A program made the translations under genes and the position numbers. Positions 48,701 through 60,138 of a stretch of DNA of 64,000 nucleotides are shown here, in pieces. How positions within the stretch are numbered: position 1 is the first letter of the stretch; every line of letters starts with the position of its first letter. The DNA is from Sipunculus nudus (lineage: Eukaryota > Annelida > Sipuncula > Golfingiida > Sipunculidae). The stretch lies in the NCBI GenBank assembly GCA_026874595.1, contig CM049313.1, positions 28,704,008-28,768,007 of the forward strand. The letters are read 5' to 3'. Below the pieces are notes generated by a model that did not search any database, was not told the DNA's origin, and saw only the letters and a list, made by a program, of their open reading frames with translations.

Positions 48701-50870
48701 TGCCTACTGCTTCTGTGAGTGTCTGGGTCAGGCAGTAATTACCAGAGAGCCTTTCTCCTCTCTCTTTCCCTTTCTCTCTTTCTAGCTCTCTTTCTCTCTC
48801 TCTCTTTCTCTCTCTCTCACCCCTATGCCTCCCTTCCTCCCTCCACCCCATTATGTTGACAGGTACTATAAACCTAATTTATTAGATATATATGTTGATG
48901 CAATTAAGAAATGTGAATCAACTGAAATATTCACATATATGTTATACTCTAAATGTATAGTTACATTTTCAAACCTGGAAAAAAATGATGTTATAAAAAA
49001 GGGAATTTATGTAAAAATTGTTCATAATTTCCTGGCTCAGAAGAATGGGAATTAAAATTATTTGCTTTGTTTCTCTAGCTTTCTTGCCTGTTTTAGATAT
49101 TTAATAATTATGAATAAACTTTTTTTTCCTGTAAGCTCTGATTAATTAAATTTCATATCCTGTACGTATATGCAAGGGTATTGTAACTCCCACCATCCCT
49201 TTCCCCCACCCCACTAAGTCCTTGCTCCTTCGCACTGTCAACAATAGTGTTATTGCTATAGCATAAAATTTAATAATTTGAAGAAAATATATACAGAGAT
49301 TCTGTGAGTGTCTGGGTCAGGCTGGGTCAGGCAGTAATTACCAGAGAGCCTTTCTCCTCTCTCTTTCCCTTTCTCTCTTTCTAGCTCTCTTTCTCTCTCT
49401 CTCTTTCTCTCTCTCTCACCCCTATGCCTCCCTTCCTCCCTCCACCCCATTATGTTGACAGGTACTATAAACCTAATTTATTAGATATATATGTTGATGC
49501 AATTAGGAAATGTGAATCAACTGAAATATTCACATATATTTGTTATACTCTAAATGTATAGTTACATTTTCAAACCTGGAAAAAAATGATGTTATAAAAA
49601 AGGGAATTTATGTAAAAATTGTTCATAATTTCCTGGCTCAGAAGAATGGGAATTAAAATTATTTGCTTTGTTTCTCTAGCTTTCTTGCCTGTTTTAAATA
49701 TTTAATAATTATGAATAAACTTTTTTTTCCTGTAAGCTCTGATTAATTAAATTTCATATCCTGTAAGTATATGCAAGGGTATTGTAACTCCCACCATCCC
49801 CTTCCCCCACCCCACTAAGTCCTTGCTCCTTCGCACTGTCAACAATAGTGCTATTGCTATAGCATAAAATTTAATAATTTGAAGAAAATATATACAGAGA
49901 GACAGAGGCGTTGTTACTCCCATCGTAACCCCCCCCCCCCCCTCCCCCTCCATCAGGTCCTTCCGCCTGTGGAGTGGGGATTTTATAGCAACTGTATACA
50001 TATCATAAAATAGAAAAAACAGTTTAATTAAAGTTTAAATTAAAAAAATTGGATCTCATTAGACAAATGTGTAAAATGTTGAACTGTCAACAGCCTGTCA
50101 AAAAGGTATCCAATGAAAGCGCAAGGTCAGATCTTAAAATATTATTTGCAACAATTTCTTCAATCATATCAACCAACCATAGCCTAGATTACCTCTTTCT
50201 CTCAGACTTTATCTACATTTCATAATATTTTAGATTTTAACCTTCCAGGTGTTTAAGTACTGTTGAATGCTCCCTCCCTCTCTCTCTATCTCCTTTTCTC
50301 TCTACATCCAACCCTCCTTGCTGCCCACACTGTTTCCTTCTCCGAACCCCATCCCAATGTCAGCCTCAGTAAACGAGAACAAGTTGAATCAGATTTTTAT
50401 ATTTTTATATATTGTATAACTGTTTGATGCCTATGTACGTGCCAGAAATTATGTCAATATTGTGTAATATGTAGATGTGGTGGGCATCAATATAATGTAC
50501 CTTGTCAAGACCTAAGAGATATCATGTCATACAGTCACAATTCATAAATCCACTCTTCAGCATAGTTAATAATAACATTATATATGTCAAATTGAAATCT
50601 TGCGGACTTCTATACAATATAGATCCTTCAACAAATAGCCTTATCATCATTCTACCACTGCTTAGTGTACTGTCATTGCATTCATATTTGCTCAAATATA
50701 TTGCTATTTTCAACAGCTCCCAAATAAATAAAAAATAAACCACTATATAGCCAAATAGGTCCATGATATTCATAAGGTTTGTCGACTAAATATAGTATCA
50801 CAATGGTGATACATTTATAGTTCAATCATGATCAGCTGAGCGTCGTGACCCATAGGTCCCTTGTATCATT
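45773..50870 (+). mobile_element. AGCTCAG element, long copy
   Basis: The left end is AGCTCAGCTGACT-ATA-AGTCATCTGAGCT, a 13-bp stem with one mismatch, followed by a (GTCC)n run (45828-45868). The right end is CAGCTGAGCGTCG, then GACCCATAGGTC. This matches the copy at 10852-12520. The interior holds a diverged 700-bp tandem duplication (45905-46560 and 46600-47200), four long poly-C runs (about 47342, 47630, 48181, 49928) and a young 590-bp tandem duplication. No coding frame above 110 codons is present and none is recognised. Confidence 0.7.
48711..49899 (+). repeat. Young 590-bp tandem duplication
   Basis: 48711-49299 and 49300-49899 are about 99 percent identical. The second copy has ten extra bases (a repeated GGCTGGGTCA) near its start; a handful of single-base changes separate the rest. 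Each copy has a (TC)n tract. It may be a real duplication or an assembly join of two alleles. Confidence 0.92.
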
Positions 50871-51004
50871 TATTATATCCAATGTTACGTGAAAGTAAAC
50901 GTTGGATATAATTAACGAGAAAGTAAACGTGGAAATATTTAAATTTAATGACATTATCATTATTATCATCACAAAGTATATAAATAATGATATTATTTCT
51001 GTAC

Positions 51005-51990
51005 TGCATACCGTCGTTTCCCGAATATCGTCAGGATTTTATCGTTGCTAATAATCCATTCTACATTTCAGTATTTTATGTACCTTTGTCTGGAAGATAG
51101 AATGATACCCTCTGGAATCAAATGCTGATTTGATGTTTGGCGATATATTTGTTTTTTCTGTATTACATTATATTTTAATCTCATTAACAAGGAAGGTTGT
51201 GCCATAAATTTTTTTTTATTTTATACATTTATTATGTACAGATGAATATCTGTTTGATAACTGAACACAAAAACATATAAATATCATGCAATGCATGCAT
51301 CGTCTTACCCACAGATTAACGAATAAAGGCATCATGCAAAAGCACATACATAATATCATACAATGTTACTAGAGATTTATTATATACATACAAAACAGTA
51401 TATCTATAATATAGAGTCTGTACAAAAAAAACATGAACACTGTTCCATGTTGTATAGTCTCCAAAGACGGCAAATATTATTGTAGAACTAAATACTATCG
51501 CTATCGAATACGGTCAGGATTTCCGTTGCTAATAAGCCATTCTGCATTCCAGACAGACATTGATACCACACTTTTATTGTACTTATGCCTGGGTTTATAT
51601 GGTTATAATACAGAAGACAGAATTATAATACCCAGTGGATTCACATGCGGATATGATGTTTTGCAATATATTTGTTACTGTATTACATTATATTTTAATC
51701 TCATTAACAATGAAGGTAGTGCCATATAGTATTATTTTATACATTTATTATGTATACAGATGAATATCTGTTTGAACACTGTACAAAAAAAAAACATAAA
51801 TATCACGCAATGCTCTCCATGCATGGTCTCATCCACAGATTAACGAATAAAAGCATCATCTACATTTAAAGCACATACACAATATAATACAATGTTACTA
51901 GAGATTTATTATATACATACAAAACAGTATCTATAATATACAATATGTACAAAAAATCGTGAGCACTTTCCATATTGTATTTTCCAAAGA
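51005..51990 (+). repeat. Diverged tandem duplication, about 500-bp unit
   Basis: 51005-51470 matches 51485-51990, with shared blocks TTAATCTCATTAACAA, CAGATGAATATCTGTTTGA, CCACAGATTAACGAATAAA and CAATGTTACTAGAGATTTAT. No frame is recognised. Confidence 0.8.
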
Positions 51991-52104
51991 CATCTGAGTT
52001 TAACAACTAATAAGATTCCGTAATCAAAAATGATGTACGACGTGCCTAATCTTCCTTAGAAATGTGTTGGTGCTGATTCTCCCGCGCCTAAACACAACCA
52101 AGCG

Positions 52105-53445
52105 GTGACGCTAAAGGCAGTTTCACACCAAACCCGAACAATATTTTTGTTACCGACCGAGATATTTTCGTATTCGAAAGTCATATTGGACAGCCACATG
52201 AGCAATATCTATACCTATATGGTCTACAATATAGGTTTTGTTGGCCCCACGGAAATGTTGAATATTTCTGAACTTGTAAATGATTTTCTCATTCATTTGA
52301 AGTTTATCTCTGAGTTACTGTTTTATTCTGCCCTGAAATGTTATAAAAAATAATTTGCTATCTTAATTTTAATATCTTGCCTTGCTGGTATAATGGCAGG
52401 GTTATACACGCAGGGAAGGGTTGGTTGATTTAAATAATTTGATTACATCACTTATTTACGTTATGATTAAAAAAGCTAAAATAATTAATTTTTTTCTTTT
52501 CCAGAAATATACATTATGTAATTCATGAAAAAATTCTTGTTTGAAAATATATTCCATTCAGGTATAATTTCAAATCAATCGGACTTATTAGTTTTGGTAC
52601 CAGGCTATGGTTCTGTTCACAGCTTACATGCATATTTACCACTGACTGGACCCAGACTCCCGTTTTAAAATGCCTTTAAAAATAATTGCGCAACCAGTTG
52701 TTTCAACAGAAAAAAATACACAGCTCCTATTGATCAGGGTTAAAATAAAGTTTGAATTAATAGTTCAGTTTGATCTGTTTATGATTATATGTGCACTTTT
52801 CCAATCTGATCATTTGTACATACATATATCCATTCATGTTAATTTATCACTTTTCACTTTCTTTTTATTTTTATGCAGGAAAGCATTTGCATTAGCCTTA
52901 TCGGCTACTTTGTTACCCTGTTGAAATAAATATGTTTAAACCAAATCTGTCTATATGATTTAGACGGTATGCGCACATGCACCATAGAAACGTCCGTTTA
53001 TATGCAAAACATTGTACTAAAAAATATACTGATTAACGACACATAAAAAAAGTTATTGTTCCATGAATTGTTCTATATTTATCACGGATTATATTTTTTG
53101 GGAGAAGGGGTGGGGGAATGAACACCAAGTCATAGATAATGTTGCTAAAAGAGGTTTCACACCGGATACGTGAGAACAATATGGCACGAACGAAAATTCT
53201 GTGCCTCCGACCAAAATTCTGCCGCATCCGAAATGATCATTCACACCAAACCCGAACGATGTTTTTGGTTTCCGACCGAGGAATTTTCGTATCAAAAATT
53301 CGTATTAGAGAGTCAAATGAGAAATCTATCGGATGCCAAATATAAAATAGGTTTTTCAGTCCCTACAGAAAAATGTCGAATATTTCTGTACTGGTTAAAT
53401 GATTTTCTTCATTTGAAGATTATCTCTGAGTGTAACGACTGTTTT
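52105..53445 (+). repeat. Two related segments with TTCACACC starts
   Basis: 52112-52330 resembles 53220-53440: TTCACACCAAACCCGAAC, a CCGACCGAG block, TTTTCGTAT, and AAATGATTTTC near the end. The frames in both copies (52105-52353 and 53170-53463) share spaced residues such as PTE, FSY and ISE, but this follows from DNA similarity and neither looks like a known protein. In between is AT-rich text. Confidence 0.5.
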
Positions 53446-53994
53446 TTCCCCTCCCATTGGTAAAATCCTTATAGAGGGAAGAGGACTGATGTCATTTATA
53501 TTATTTACATGCATTCATGAATACATTTTAAAAGTATTTGCACTCACATTCAAATTCTATTTTCTTACCTGATTCTGTATTAGTGTTTGTATTCATTTTC
53601 ATGATCAAACTATTGAATTTTTGTATTCATATTCAAATACAATTATAAAGTATTCACTCAATGCCCGAATTTATGCAGTTTCAGTAAAACGAAACTGTTG
53701 AGAATCAATGATATACAAATTTACAAATTATAGAGATCATAATGAGAACTCCTCTTTAAGATCTGATTTTTTTAGCACATTTAAAATTTTTTAAAACCAT
53801 GTTTCAGAAACAATAAGTAAAGTAATCTCAACTATGAAACTAATTCCTTCTAGAATCATCGAACCGTGCCGCTTCTCTCAAGCCAGATGCTATGTTCAGC
53901 TGTTTATATGATAACACAAAGTGAAAAGATGTGGATTAAATCTGATTATTTTCAGTTTATAGTGAATTCCATTAAAAGTCCAACAAAATATTAC

Positions 53995-54803
53995 AATGTT
54001 GTTATTATATCGCAGTTATGAGGTGCAAGTGCGGGTAAATAACGGCTCATAATCCTTTGAATGAGCTCATTAACAACGGACCGCCGCAACACTTTCCCTT
54101 TGATGTTCGGAGACCAAACCTGGCGGGGTTTTCCTGGTCAATTAAGCCATAGTGGTGAGCGGTTTCCTGTTAATACACCAGTGTCAATTATATCATATTT
54201 GACATAATTCTTTTTTTTAATTCCAATATGGCATAAATGAAATCACATATCAAATAAGACCACATTAGTAACGATAAAAACCCCGGTCATTTACACATAT
54301 TACGTTTGTACGTCAACATGTACTATCACCCACGAAGTCCGGACAATGTGACACAATAAATATCGCCCCTCATTTTAATATATATCTCTTATCTATATGA
54401 TAGTTCAATGGTAGTGTTTCTTAAGTAACGGAGACGATTAAATAAAAATATTCAATGTTCATAATTTTTTATTGACAGATAACGCGACTGTGTCGTGGTG
54501 ATCAAACGCACGTGTCGTGACCGAATATTGTCGCTCAAAATGGAAAGGGTTTATTAGCTCATATTTTGTTGCAAAAATATACCGCATTCGATAAAATTAT
54601 GAAGGGGCCATGTGATACAGATACACATTTAATATAAGCATAACGTTACATGACTCCATTTGGCTTATTATAGCTTTGTTGCGCATATGGCATGAGGCGC
54701 AACTGGAATTTGGCGCATATGGCAGTTGCGCATCTGGCAGTGGCGTAACTGACAGGTGCGCATTTGGAAGTGGCGCATCTGGCATGACACCTAGCTTGTA
54801 TCC
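53995..54803 (-). repeat. Right inner arm of the large inverted repeat
   Basis: The inverted partner of 44934-45745. It includes the 15-bp array at 54678-54784 and ends at GGCATGACACCTAGCTTGTA. Outside it, about 1.24 kb (54810-56050) has no match in the left arm, so one side has gained or lost sequence. Confidence 0.85.
54678..54784 (-). repeat. 15-17-bp array, right copy
   Basis: Seven units in inverted order relative to 44950-45056 (GTTGCGCATATGGCA, GTTGCGCATCTGGCA and variants). Confidence 0.85.
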
Positions 54804-54809
54804 CAAAAT

Positions 54810-56050
54810 CATATTCTGAGGTCTCCTACCTCCATTACTGCCAATTTATAAATGAATGCTAATACAATAAGCTTTTAACCAGATTCTTTGATTGGCTTTT
54901 TGATCACAATGGATTAAATTTTGTGATATATGTGAAAGAAGTTTTTCCCCAATTCAAAAAGTTGTTCCATTTACACTGATGAATAGTCCTTTATGCTGTA
55001 GTCTCACTAACATATTGTGTATGTTTTAAATACGTGTAGCTTCAAATGGCAAAAAGCAAAAGATTGATTTTATAAATAAAAAAAGATCTTTTATGCTAGC
55101 CATAAACTAAAATATGATATCTTTTGCATTATCTGATAATGAACAAGATTTCCACGTTGTTTATGTCCTTAGCTAGGTCATCCATTGTCAAATTTTTAGA
55201 TTTTGTGCACATACTTATTGTCTATATAATGATGGAAATTCTCTGTTAACTGTATGATTAGATTGTGAAAATGAACCCTCATAAAACACTATAATTAGTA
55301 TAAAACTGAAAAAATGCTAAAATATATTGCAGTGAATATGTTGCAAACCACAGAATATTCATAATCACTTTTGGGCCATGTTCATTCTAAAGGCCTGAGA
55401 AACCAACATGTCATGGTCAGGGGCCCTGACTAGCGACAGCTTGTCACCCCAAACGTCGATTTTAGATGAACTGAAGATATCAGTTTATTTCCGAAGGCCT
55501 GAGTGTCATGTTGTCATGGCTAGGGCCCTGACTGCATCACTCAGTAAAAAGTTTGACTCATGAACAATTTTCAGGGCAAGGGCTGTGATTTCATCATCCT
55601 AGTTATGTATGAAAGTTCACATGAATATCTACTATTACACAGTAGTAGGACTTGTGACCATTGGATCTTATCACCCCATTACCCTGATAAATAGTAATTA
55701 ACCGGTCTAATCAAGCATGCCTACCACCCCCCCCCCCCCTGATACACATAGTTACAGGAGGTATACTGGAGGCTCTATTACATCATTTCAGGAAGCAGGG
55801 CACTCATTAGGAAACACAAAGGGTCCTGATAATAACTTAACATTGGCCAATGAAACCATGTGCCACACAAACATGGTCTCATGCTCAAGAAACCTATACA
55901 GGCTCTTTGAAGACTGCATGATGCCAGTCAACAGGAAATCATGCATTACTTGTAATACCTGATACCTTCCAGAAAACAGCAAAGCCTTGTGACTGCATCA
56001 CCCCATCCAGTTTGGTAGTTTTATAGATCTTTAAGTCAAAAATTCAAACA
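54810..56050. other. No gene recognised; segment unique to the right arm
   Basis: Mixed sequence with two related pieces (AAAGGCCTGAGAAACCAACA and GAAGGCCTGAGTGTCATGTT, about 110 bases apart). Includes a 14-base poly-C run near 55727. Short frames at 55717-55962 are not recognised. Confidence 0.45.
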
Positions 56051-56149
56051 AATATAGGTTTTAGGCACTTTTGGTGCCTAAAACCTGCCCAAAACCTGTT
56101 TTAGGCGGGGCAGTTTTAACCAGGTTAAAACCTATGGTTAAAACCTTCA

Positions 56150-56255
56150 TGCCTAAAACTTGCCAACCCTGTTTATCATTAAGGTAGGGGGGCTTTTGAC
56201 TTGGGGGGGGGGGGGGGGGCTTTTGTCCGGGGGGGGGGGCTTTTGTCTGTACCCC
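56150..56255 (-). repeat. Right terminal AAAAGC(n) array
   Basis: Three units in the orientation opposite to 43500-43640, with G runs of 7, about 18 and about 11 bases. GTTTATCATTAAGGTAGGGG at the inner side mirrors TACCTTAATGATGAAGA of the left end, so this part of the inverted repeat is well kept. Confidence 0.85.
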
Positions 56256-56269
56256 GTACAAGTGCTTTT

Positions 56270-57230
56270 CATTGTGCAAAAATAAGATAAACAAATTATT
56301 CAGAGTATTTATTTGTGTAAGTTTTACCAGTATTTTATACACAGAAATATGTTTGTAGTCTGCACTATTGATTTGTATTGATTATTTGTAAATAATTTAT
56401 AGTTTGCATTATAATATAATTGATTTACCTTAATAGCCTCATGAAACTTCCTTTTAAGGTAAATTTGCATTCCTTTGATTCCATAGGAAATGTACAAATC
56501 TTCTCTGTGTTTAACATGACTTTACCCATCTATTCAACATTCCAATAAAATGAATTAATTAAAATGTCTAGTTCTCTCAATACATAGAAAAGACAACTTA
56601 AAAATAAATCCTGCATGGCAAAATTTTCTCAAACCATAAACAGAACAGTGGTATAGTAATTATGATGTTTCATGCCATTTCATGTGACAAAGCAGACTGG
56701 CAGTCTCTTCCAGTATACTGTATCGAGTAACCAATATGTTCCTGCAGACCTGCTCATTTTTGTTTAAAGGTATATTTTGTTGAATGTCATTGGTTTACAT
56801 TATAAGATGAAAAGATTGAAATTCTCACCTGTCATAATTAATATATATAAGCACCTACCATAATAAACTTTTCAGGTATTATTAAGCTCTTTAATTCATC
56901 ATTATCTGGTAGGGTTTGATCACAGAACCCTCCAGTGCCTCGGTTTCCACAGGAGGGCAAAAGATGCTCATTCCATACACCTTAGGGGGCATACATTATA
57001 TATATTCAAATATGACTTGATGAGAGAGAATTGATAAGCAGTGATTAACTGTTGAAGTTTTTCATTTATTGAACAACTGAGCAGAGGATGGAGAAGATTT
57101 GAAAATGCTGCATTGAGTTATTCCTTTTTTTTTTTAATTTTAATTTGGATTTTCAGTTTAACATGAATTGAAGTTACAGGCTCAGTGAATGAAAGAACCT
57201 CAGTAGATATTATACATACATAATTAAATG

Positions 57231-57261
<31 letters not shown>

Positions 57262-57930
57262 TCAAGGTACACCATTTTAAGCCCCTAGTAACAGTAATCC
57301 ACTTTTTTCATTCAATGAATTGTTGAATAAAACTAAAAATTTCAGTTTCTATGTACATAGAATCATGACAGAGAAAAAACAAAACAAAAAACACTTTAAG
57401 ATATTATCATGCAGTGTAATATGAGTTCATTAAAAAGTGGATCACAGTAACTTGGGGCTTAAAAGAGTGAACCTTTAAAAATTTATTTTTTTTTAATGTT
57501 CCAAAATCGTGAAAATGAACGAAAAATTCAAAGAAATGTACACTATAAGGAAGATTACTGTACCTGGTTTAAAGTAATGTATACCATTTGGGGTCTTATA
57601 TGAATATAAACCACTTTTGAATTGAATTTAAAAATAGGGGTTTCAAACAGTGTTCCAACCTTAGAGTTTTTATTTCTAATCTGAGGAAATGTGGTGTTGC
57701 AGGTGAAGTAAAAGATGCTACAGAGTTATAAATGTATTTTGTTTAAATAATGTTTAATACTGATATTCAAAGTTTCAGATTTCATAAATCATAACTTTTA
57801 ACTTCGAGGTATTCCTTATGTGTCATCCCACATGTAGTACACTCCAAGAACAAGATCTAGAAAATTCAAGAAGAAATTAAACCAAATTTCAACAAGTTAT
57901 GTTCTTCATTGTGTTCAGTTTAAACTGAAT
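56270..57930. other. AT-rich, no gene recognised
   Basis: AT-rich sequence with a (CA)n tract (about 57232-57252). No open frame is plausible. It lies between the large element and the subterminal repeats of the second CACTA-like element. Confidence 0.5.
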
Positions 57931-58319
57931 ACAAAGCAACTAGTAAAATGGTGAAACATGTTATACCATTGATCACGTGCTTCAAAAAATTGGACAAAAA
58001 GGCGTTTCAAGATATAAAGAAGTTTCAAGTTGAAACAGGTTTATTAGTTTTTAAAACGTGTTTTGATTGTAAACATATTTCAATACCTAACATGTGAAAA
58101 TAAACACGTTTCAAATAACAATACCATTTGGCAGGGAAAAGTTTTGAAACACGTGTAATAGTAAAACATGTTTAAGTTGAATTTGAAATATGCTTTTAGC
58201 TATTTGAAACACATATTACAGTGAAATATGTTGAGAATATTGTGACGTGTTTAAAAAATTGGGACAAACAGGCGTTTCAATCTAATGCACGAAACATGTC
58301 TTCAGCTTTTACAGTGAAT

Positions 58320-59515
58320 TGGACTATATAACTACTGTTGGTGACTAGTTGAAATGGCAGATTATTAATTTAGTAATAATCCTAGCCTGAAGTATACAAT
58401 CCATCACACTACACCAAGCTCTCACCATGTACAATGAGATAAATAAGGACACAGGTGCCCACATCTGTCTCCTCCTATATGTCTGTGTTGCCTACTAATT
58501 ATGTACCCTTTTTCAATTGCTAATTATGGCACATCAATATTGTTTTCAAAAGGATTTAATTGATTAAAGCAACTGACGGGTACCTCACCTGGCCTAAGTG
58601 TCATGATATGTGAACATGTAAATTACCGTGAAAAAAAAACATCTTCCATCTGGCACGACCCTCGCCCTTTTCTAAAATTAATTCTACAGGTATCTGAACA
58701 GTTAACGAGAAGAAATAAAGAATTAAAATGACATAAAATAATAGACCATTTAAAACATTTATGTCCTAGTTAAGAATCTGTATAACACTTCTTGATCTGT
58801 CATGAAAGCTACATATATAAGCACCAAGGTTTTAATCTCAAGATTTTAACAGCTTATATGAGGTTTGTTTAACTAAAACAAAATCTTACATAAAAAGCAC
58901 ACAGGTCGACTAATAATCAAGGTAAAAAAATAGTGTTTAGTATATACTTAACCTGTTAGATGATATATTTGAATTAACTACTATCTAATAAAAGGTGAAG
59001 CTCATGAGGCAATAGCAGTCTAATTCCCAATTAATAATTTTTTTTTTATTTTTTCACTTTTAATTCATCTTATTTACATATGACCTTAATGGTTCAGAAA
59101 CACCCTAGACTTTCATTCATGCATGCAATTGAATTAGTCATAGATGTTTAATAAAAAAATCTTATTATTGATACACATTATGTCATGATATTTATTATTC
59201 TGTTATTCTATTCTTAACCCTATAGTCGTCATAGCAGCATGTATATGCTACTGTTTTTAGGATCCTCTAGACAATATAGACATTATCATACACGGTGCAG
59301 TTAGCACTATCATAAATGACCAATAATAGTAAGTGCCCACTTGAGACTTAATCTGCTTGGTGACAATAAGAAATAAATAATATTTATTTTAGTTCATATC
59401 ACTGCAATGGAAGGAGTTAACTTAATATTGTTTAAGAAACTGCTGTCAAATTTTCAATACATACACACAAAACAAACGGACATCTATAACAAAAGAAAAC
59501 GTAGCCATGTCATAG
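58320..59515. other. No gene recognised
   Basis: AT-rich sequence to the right of the last CACTA-like end. No repeats or frames stand out. Confidence 0.5.
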
Positions 59516-59519
59516 TCGC

Positions 59520-59538
59520 CAGCGCCCCCTGGTGGCCA
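59520..59538 (-). promoter_or_regulatory. Near-consensus CTCF motif
   Basis: On the minus strand the sequence reads TGGCCACCAGGGGGCGCTG, which agrees with the usual vertebrate CTCF consensus at 18 of 19 positions (last base A in the consensus). It lies outside the repeat clusters, within an open frame of 64 codons that I do not believe. Binding depends on a CTCF protein in this organism, which bilaterians generally have. Confidence 0.6.
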
Positions 59539-59884
59539 CAGTCGAATTGCAAAAAAAGCTTGCTTATGTGGCCCATGAATGATAAAATGACTACGTTTTA
59601 AGTCTGTGCATTCAGAAGTCTCAGAGGTGAATGAGAGACAAACACACAACCCCACGGGCAGGACGATCAGACTATGCACAGTGCAAACACGGTTACAAAT
59701 TCAGTGAAACAACAGTCCCAAACATGTTGTAAATTATCTTAATTTTTTATTCATTACAAGTATATCAGTTATTAATACTAAATTTTCTTTTGCAATCAAC
59801 AAAACAAGATTATATTATGGACATCTTAAATGAAAAAGTAGCCTATTTTACACCAAACAAGGAAAAAACAACATTTTATACCTG

Positions 59885-60035
59885 TTGACCATGATGACCT
59901 TCACAATGACCTTCAAATTTAAATTTCGCTATGGCATCCACCCACATCGTTTTTACATCCTATTACTGGCCAGATCCCACATGGATGTGGGATGCCGTAA
60001 AAAATAATTCTAGAGGACTTTTCAGAGTTTGGCTG
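59885..60035 (-). repeat. GTGGATGCCA repeat, inverted copy
   Basis: Read on the minus strand it has GGGTGGATGCCATAG, AAATTTGAAGGTCATTG and GAAGGTCATCATGG, like 38130-38500. It also contains its own CCCACATCC-ATG-TGGGATG hairpin (about 59976-59994). Confidence 0.65.
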
Positions 60036-60066
60036 GCCAACTAATATATAATATATAATATTTAGG

Positions 60067-60069
<3 letters not shown>

Positions 60070-60134
<65 letters not shown>
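60070..60134. repeat. (TA)n microsatellite
   Basis: About 65 bases of uninterrupted TA. Confidence 0.97.

Positions 60135-60138
<4 letters not shown>

Larger units (their letters stand above)
43500..56255. mobile_element. 12.76-kb element with long inverted arms and 9-bp flanks
   Basis: GTACAAGTG occurs directly before 43500 (43491-43499) and directly after 56255 (56256-56264). The ends start with GG and carry several AAAAGCCCCCC units in opposite orientation. Inner arms match: 44934-45745 against 53995-54803 inverted, and 44610-44760 against 56050-56190 inverted. A 9-bp duplication with long inverted repeats starting GG would suit a Mutator-like element, but no transposase is visible, so the class is open. 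The interior carries an AGCTCAG element and duplicated AT-rich segments. Confidence 0.6.
39706..58316. mobile_element. Probable second CACTA-like element, heavily nested
   Basis: The right end is clear: read on the minus strand from 58316 it matches the left end of the 22702 element over about 29 bases (CACTGTAAAAGCTG, then GACATGTTTC), and 57.95-58.31 kb is dense in AAACATG, ACACGTTT and GGCGTTTCAA words. The left end is less sure: CACTGCAAACAGTGG at 39706, followed by a cluster of ACATGTTT and ACATGTCTC words (39750-39870). The flanks (TT left, AA right) do not match as a duplication. If the pairing is right, the 18.6 kb includes a 12.76-kb insertion. Confidence 0.5.

Noticed and set aside
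45773-50870. Firm Helitron call for the AGCTCAG element
   Set aside because: A palindrome near CCTAG exists in the short copy only. The long copy ends differently, and neither a TC start nor insertion between A and T could be shown.
52105-53463. Two similar peptides (82 and 97 codons) as a conserved small gene
   Set aside because: The frames are short, in duplicated AT-rich DNA inside a mobile element. The similarity includes non-coding flanks, and no family was recognised.
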